Source: Straminergon stramineum (Eukaryota; Streptophyta; Bryopsida; Hypnales; Calliergonaceae). From it: DNA of 64,000 bases. The stretch is taken from contig OY987271.1 in NCBI GenBank assembly GCA_963920665.1, positions 17,363,350-17,427,349 of the forward strand, written 5' to 3'. The notes below the pieces were generated by a model. That model ran no database searches. It saw nothing but the letters and a program-made list of their open reading frames with translations, and had not been told where the DNA came from. The translations under genes and the position numbers were made by a program. Of the stretch, positions 61,154-64,000 are shown one piece after another (within the stretch, counting starts at the first letter, position 1; each line of letters begins with the position of its first letter).

Positions 61154-61474
61154 TTATACCGGTAAACATTTGAGCAAATAGTAGCGGAGCTTGAGATTTT
61201 TCAAAGCACTCAAATTTCCAAACTCTAGTAGTAGTTCGAAAAATGTAGGATTGAAGTACTTGCCAACTTGATCATGAAATGATGCTAAACCTAAGCTACA
61301 AACAACAGCAGCAGCCGCTGCAATGAACTCAGTCACCACTCTCCACTTGAAGTAGTTCTGCACGATTGACAAGAATGACTCATGTCTTGAAAACTCATGA
61401 TTTGTACACCCAAGTTTGGGTGATGATGGTTGCGGCCACCGCCGCCGGGATTTGATTTGTTTAGCCAAAAGCAA
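61154..61474 (-). pseudogene. Possible exon or gene fragment, unidentified
   Basis: The frame encodes about 106 residues with a hydrophobic stretch VVTEFIAAAAAVVCSLGLASF (21 residues counted across positions ~47-67), possibly a membrane segment, preceded by a basic N-terminus. Codon composition (GCC-rich around 61430-61450) differs from the surrounding AT-rich DNA. I do not recognise the family, and no flanking exons were found. Confidence 0.3.
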
Positions 61475-62875
61475 TTTTCGGGGAGAATTGTCGGTTAGTT
61501 CATTGTTAGCTGGTGGAATTGGGAGTAATTAAAATGGGTTGCAATTTTGAAAACATGGTGAAAAAATCTGGGGAAAAAATCTACAAAAGTCATATTTTGG
61601 AGTAAAAAGTAGAGACCTCCTGTTCAATATGGGAATTGAAGGAAAATTATATTTGGTAAAACTCGAAAATATCCCAAATGTTGAGCCAAAGTAGGTACTT
61701 CATCACTCAATTTTATTAGTGTACTTTCTAATAAATACTTTGAAATTTCTTTTAGGTGATGATGATGAGATTCATGGTGTAGCCATTTTTGGGTAGAAAT
61801 CATTTTTTCAAATATTGTTTACAAATTCAGTATTGATGGTTAATGTATTACTTATTAATGATTATCATGTATTATTATGATGATGATGATATTCTTAACC
61901 AAGTTGGAAGCTTTTCATTTAACCTTAAGAAAAAATGTACTGGTATTAGCCTTGGCACATCTCCAAAGCCAAGGAGTGACTTATGAAAGGTTTCAATTGA
62001 ATAAAATAAAATAAAGGATTGCAATTTTTTTCCATTGTTTTTTTTACCCTTTTGAGTTTAATTGTAGGGGATGATAGTGAAATTAATTCCCTCATTAAAA
62101 TATTTCTTACTCTTCTATAAAAAAAAGAAGCTTAATCTACAAATCAATGAAGATGCTTTTCTAGTGTATTTTGGCAAAGTCTAGCACCTTGTTCTCGATA
62201 TCCATAAAAAATTCGGTTTTGGTTTTGAGACCATCTAAAAAATGACGTATCTCAAGTTTAGTTTCATATCTAGTTTTAAATATCTAAAAATCCTTAAGTT
62301 AAGTATTTCATTGTGATTTGAATTTTGGACCAATAACCATAGTTTACTAATTTATTTAATTACAAAATGACTCAAAAAATTGTTTTACACCATGGTTTTC
62401 TTCACTATGAGATACACCCATAGTAAAATCTTCAAATTTTTAAAATTTGGATTATATTTGATATGAATTTTTTTCAAATTTCTTCCTCAAATTTTTCGCA
62501 AAAAAGAATTGCTACAAAGGAATTTGAGGATAAATTATGACTTATGGAAGAATCAAGATTTGGTTTCGAAGAAATCAAATCAAATATTTTTTATTCACAT
62601 ATAGTGGGAAAGTAGAGCATACAATGGAAAAGATTTTGAATTTCACTATGTAATCATAGGATCCATTTTGTAAGGGTTATTATTGAAAGACAAGACCTAT
62701 CACATAGGTAGTCAAACACAACATTCATTAAAATGAGAGATTTCCAATCAAATGGGAGGTGTAGAGCCCCACTTTTGACACACAAAACACGATATTTATC
62801 CTATGGAGAAAATTCTCTAAATTTGATAGGTAGAAGAGTAGGAAATAAATTGACAATGAAAAAAAATTGTTGGAA
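61475..62875. other. AT-rich intergenic DNA
   Basis: I see only short simple repeats (ATG/GAT runs near 61876-61890) and no gene. Confidence 0.4.
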
Positions 62876-63200
62876 AAACAACAATTTTCATTAAAATGAG
62901 AGTGAGAATGTTTTTAAAATTGAGACTATTTAGGTTGAATTGACCTAAATAGTTTGAAAAGACAAGGTGGATTTGTCTCATTAGGTTGAATCAACCTAAA
63001 TAGTTTGTCTTTTTGAACTATTTAGGTCGATTTGAATTTAAAATAGTCAAATTAAGCTTATCTTTTTGAAACTATTTAGGTCTATTCGACCTAAATAGTC
63101 AAATTCGACTTGTCTTTTCAAACTATTTAGGTCAATTTGACCTAAATAGTCTCAATTTAAAAAATATTTTTACTCTCCTTTTAATGGAAATTGTTGTTTT
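62876..63200. mobile_element. Foldback element, ~325 bp, with nested palindromes
   Basis: The arms 62876-62990 and 63085-63200 are inverted repeats of about 115 bp at roughly 90% identity, from AACAACAATTT to GACTATTTAGGT. Within and between the arms the 10-base block CTATTTAGGT and its complement ACCTAAATAG recur several times as smaller palindromes. There is no coding capacity. Confidence 0.8.
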
Positions 63201-63633
63201 ATCAATGATAAATCAACCTAAATGAACATGGTTAATTTGAGAGGTCCCTAATCTCTCAAAATAATGAATATTATGTTGTTAGCTATAGAAAATATCCTAT
63301 TGTTGAGTGAATTAGTGCATTCTTCAAACCTCGAAAGTCATTCATCGAACATTTTTTTATGTCTTCTACTAGGATGAAATTTGCTTTAGTGCTTAATCGT
63401 TTGGTGTACAATTTCTTGTTTTTTCATGGTTGAAAAATGTTGAACCACAAAAAAAAGCAAGAAATTGAATATAGCAGTTGATGCATTTGAAAACGAGATT
63501 GGGAATAAACCTAAAAAGAACAATTTAGGGGTGATTAGTTGGGAATAAAAATGGGATTGGGAATAAATTTGAAAGGAGCAATTTAAGTGCACTATTAGGA
63601 GTGGTTGGTTGGGAACTTTGTTGAACAATTTAA

Positions 63634-64000
63634 CCCTTGAAAGGCCCTTGGGGTCCCTCTATACGACTTGTATTTTGCTTTATAACTCTTCAATTATGGT
63701 TTAATAGATGAGTTATGATACATTTTTATTTTCATACTATCATGATCATTAATTTACTTTGTACTAATTATTATTTAGTCAATGTTTCCTTGATCAAATA
63801 CCACCATATACATAATATATTATATAGCCACAAAGAGCTTTCAAGCCCTTCTAGGATTAAAAAACAATCTATTATGGTTGGAAACATTATGAAATGGTTC
63901 AAGTGCATTATTAGCTTTGGGTATCTTATCAAACAATGTACGTGCACTATTAGTCCTTGGGAATGTTACAGCAGAAGTCCCTCTAGAAAATTGAGGCCAT
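63634..64000. mobile_element. Left end of a TTAA-element running off the window
   Basis: TTAA (63630-63633) is followed by CCCTTGAAAGGCCCTTGGGG, similar to the other left ends. The right end is outside the window. Confidence 0.45.

Noticed and set aside
1..64000. tRNA, rRNA, CRISPR arrays, bacterial operons
   Set aside because: No cloverleaf-type tRNA, rRNA block or spaced direct-repeat array was recognised by eye, and the sequence is eukaryotic nuclear DNA.
1..64000. piggyBac transposase gene in this window
   Set aside because: No open frame of suitable size or with a DDE-type signature was found inside any TTAA element. All copies here are non-autonomous.

Overview
This is nuclear DNA from a land plant. 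It carries spliceosomal GT..AG introns, a plant DUF810/MUN-domain gene, a fragment of a plant-type OSB protein, a plant LINE with a zf-RVT tail, a Copia element primed by initiator tRNA-Met, and Stowaway-like MITEs. The sequence does not let me name the species. Gene density is very low: two intact multi-exon genes in 64 kb, one broken lipase-like gene and a few gene scraps. The rest is AT-rich intergenic DNA crowded with nested transposons.

Layout. Bases 1-9.2 kb hold a degenerate L1-type LINE (coding part 2.2-9.0 kb, poly(A) at 9155-9167), bounded by a ~51-bp direct repeat. At 9.36-10.32 kb is a TTAA-flanked element that abuts the 3' end of a lipase-like pseudogene (10.3-11.7 kb, minus). 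At 12.8-18.9 kb are two ~0.9-kb TTAA elements of one family. The second is interrupted by a complete-ended but internally deleted Copia element (14423-18372, 219-bp LTRs, CTAAG duplication) that carries an OSB fragment. From 19-28 kb there are MITEs, hairpins and AT-rich DNA. At 28.7-33.4 kb (minus) lies an intact six-exon DUF810/MUN gene (971 aa), with an imperfect ~145-bp tandem repeat upstream. At 34-48 kb are more TTAA elements, a 440-bp inverted pair, a hairpin, gene scraps and a GC-richer unassigned block. At 48.9-55.2 kb (plus) lies an intact 15-exon ZPR1 gene (515 aa). It is flanked by two direct copies of a ~640-bp TTAA element and carries small MITEs in four introns. At 55-64 kb are further TTAA elements, a nested Stowaway-like element, a 77-bp tandem array and a large foldback element.

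The most unusual theme is a dense set of non-autonomous elements with ends CCCCTAAAGG...CCTTTAGGGG, inserted at TTAA and flanked by TTAA on both sides. Seven copies have exact TTAA at both ends; at least nine more are degenerate or one-ended. CCC termini with a TTAA duplication are the hallmark of piggyBac, a superfamily I do not know to be well documented in land plants. Several families (0.2-1.2 kb) share these ends. No transposase ORF is visible here, so an autonomous partner would have to lie elsewhere.

The two intact genes are unrelated in function: ZPR1 in eEF1A biogenesis and cell-cycle/transcription links, DUF810 in vesicle and membrane-protein trafficking. They do not form a pathway. 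The dominant biology of the window is transposon nesting around sparse housekeeping genes.
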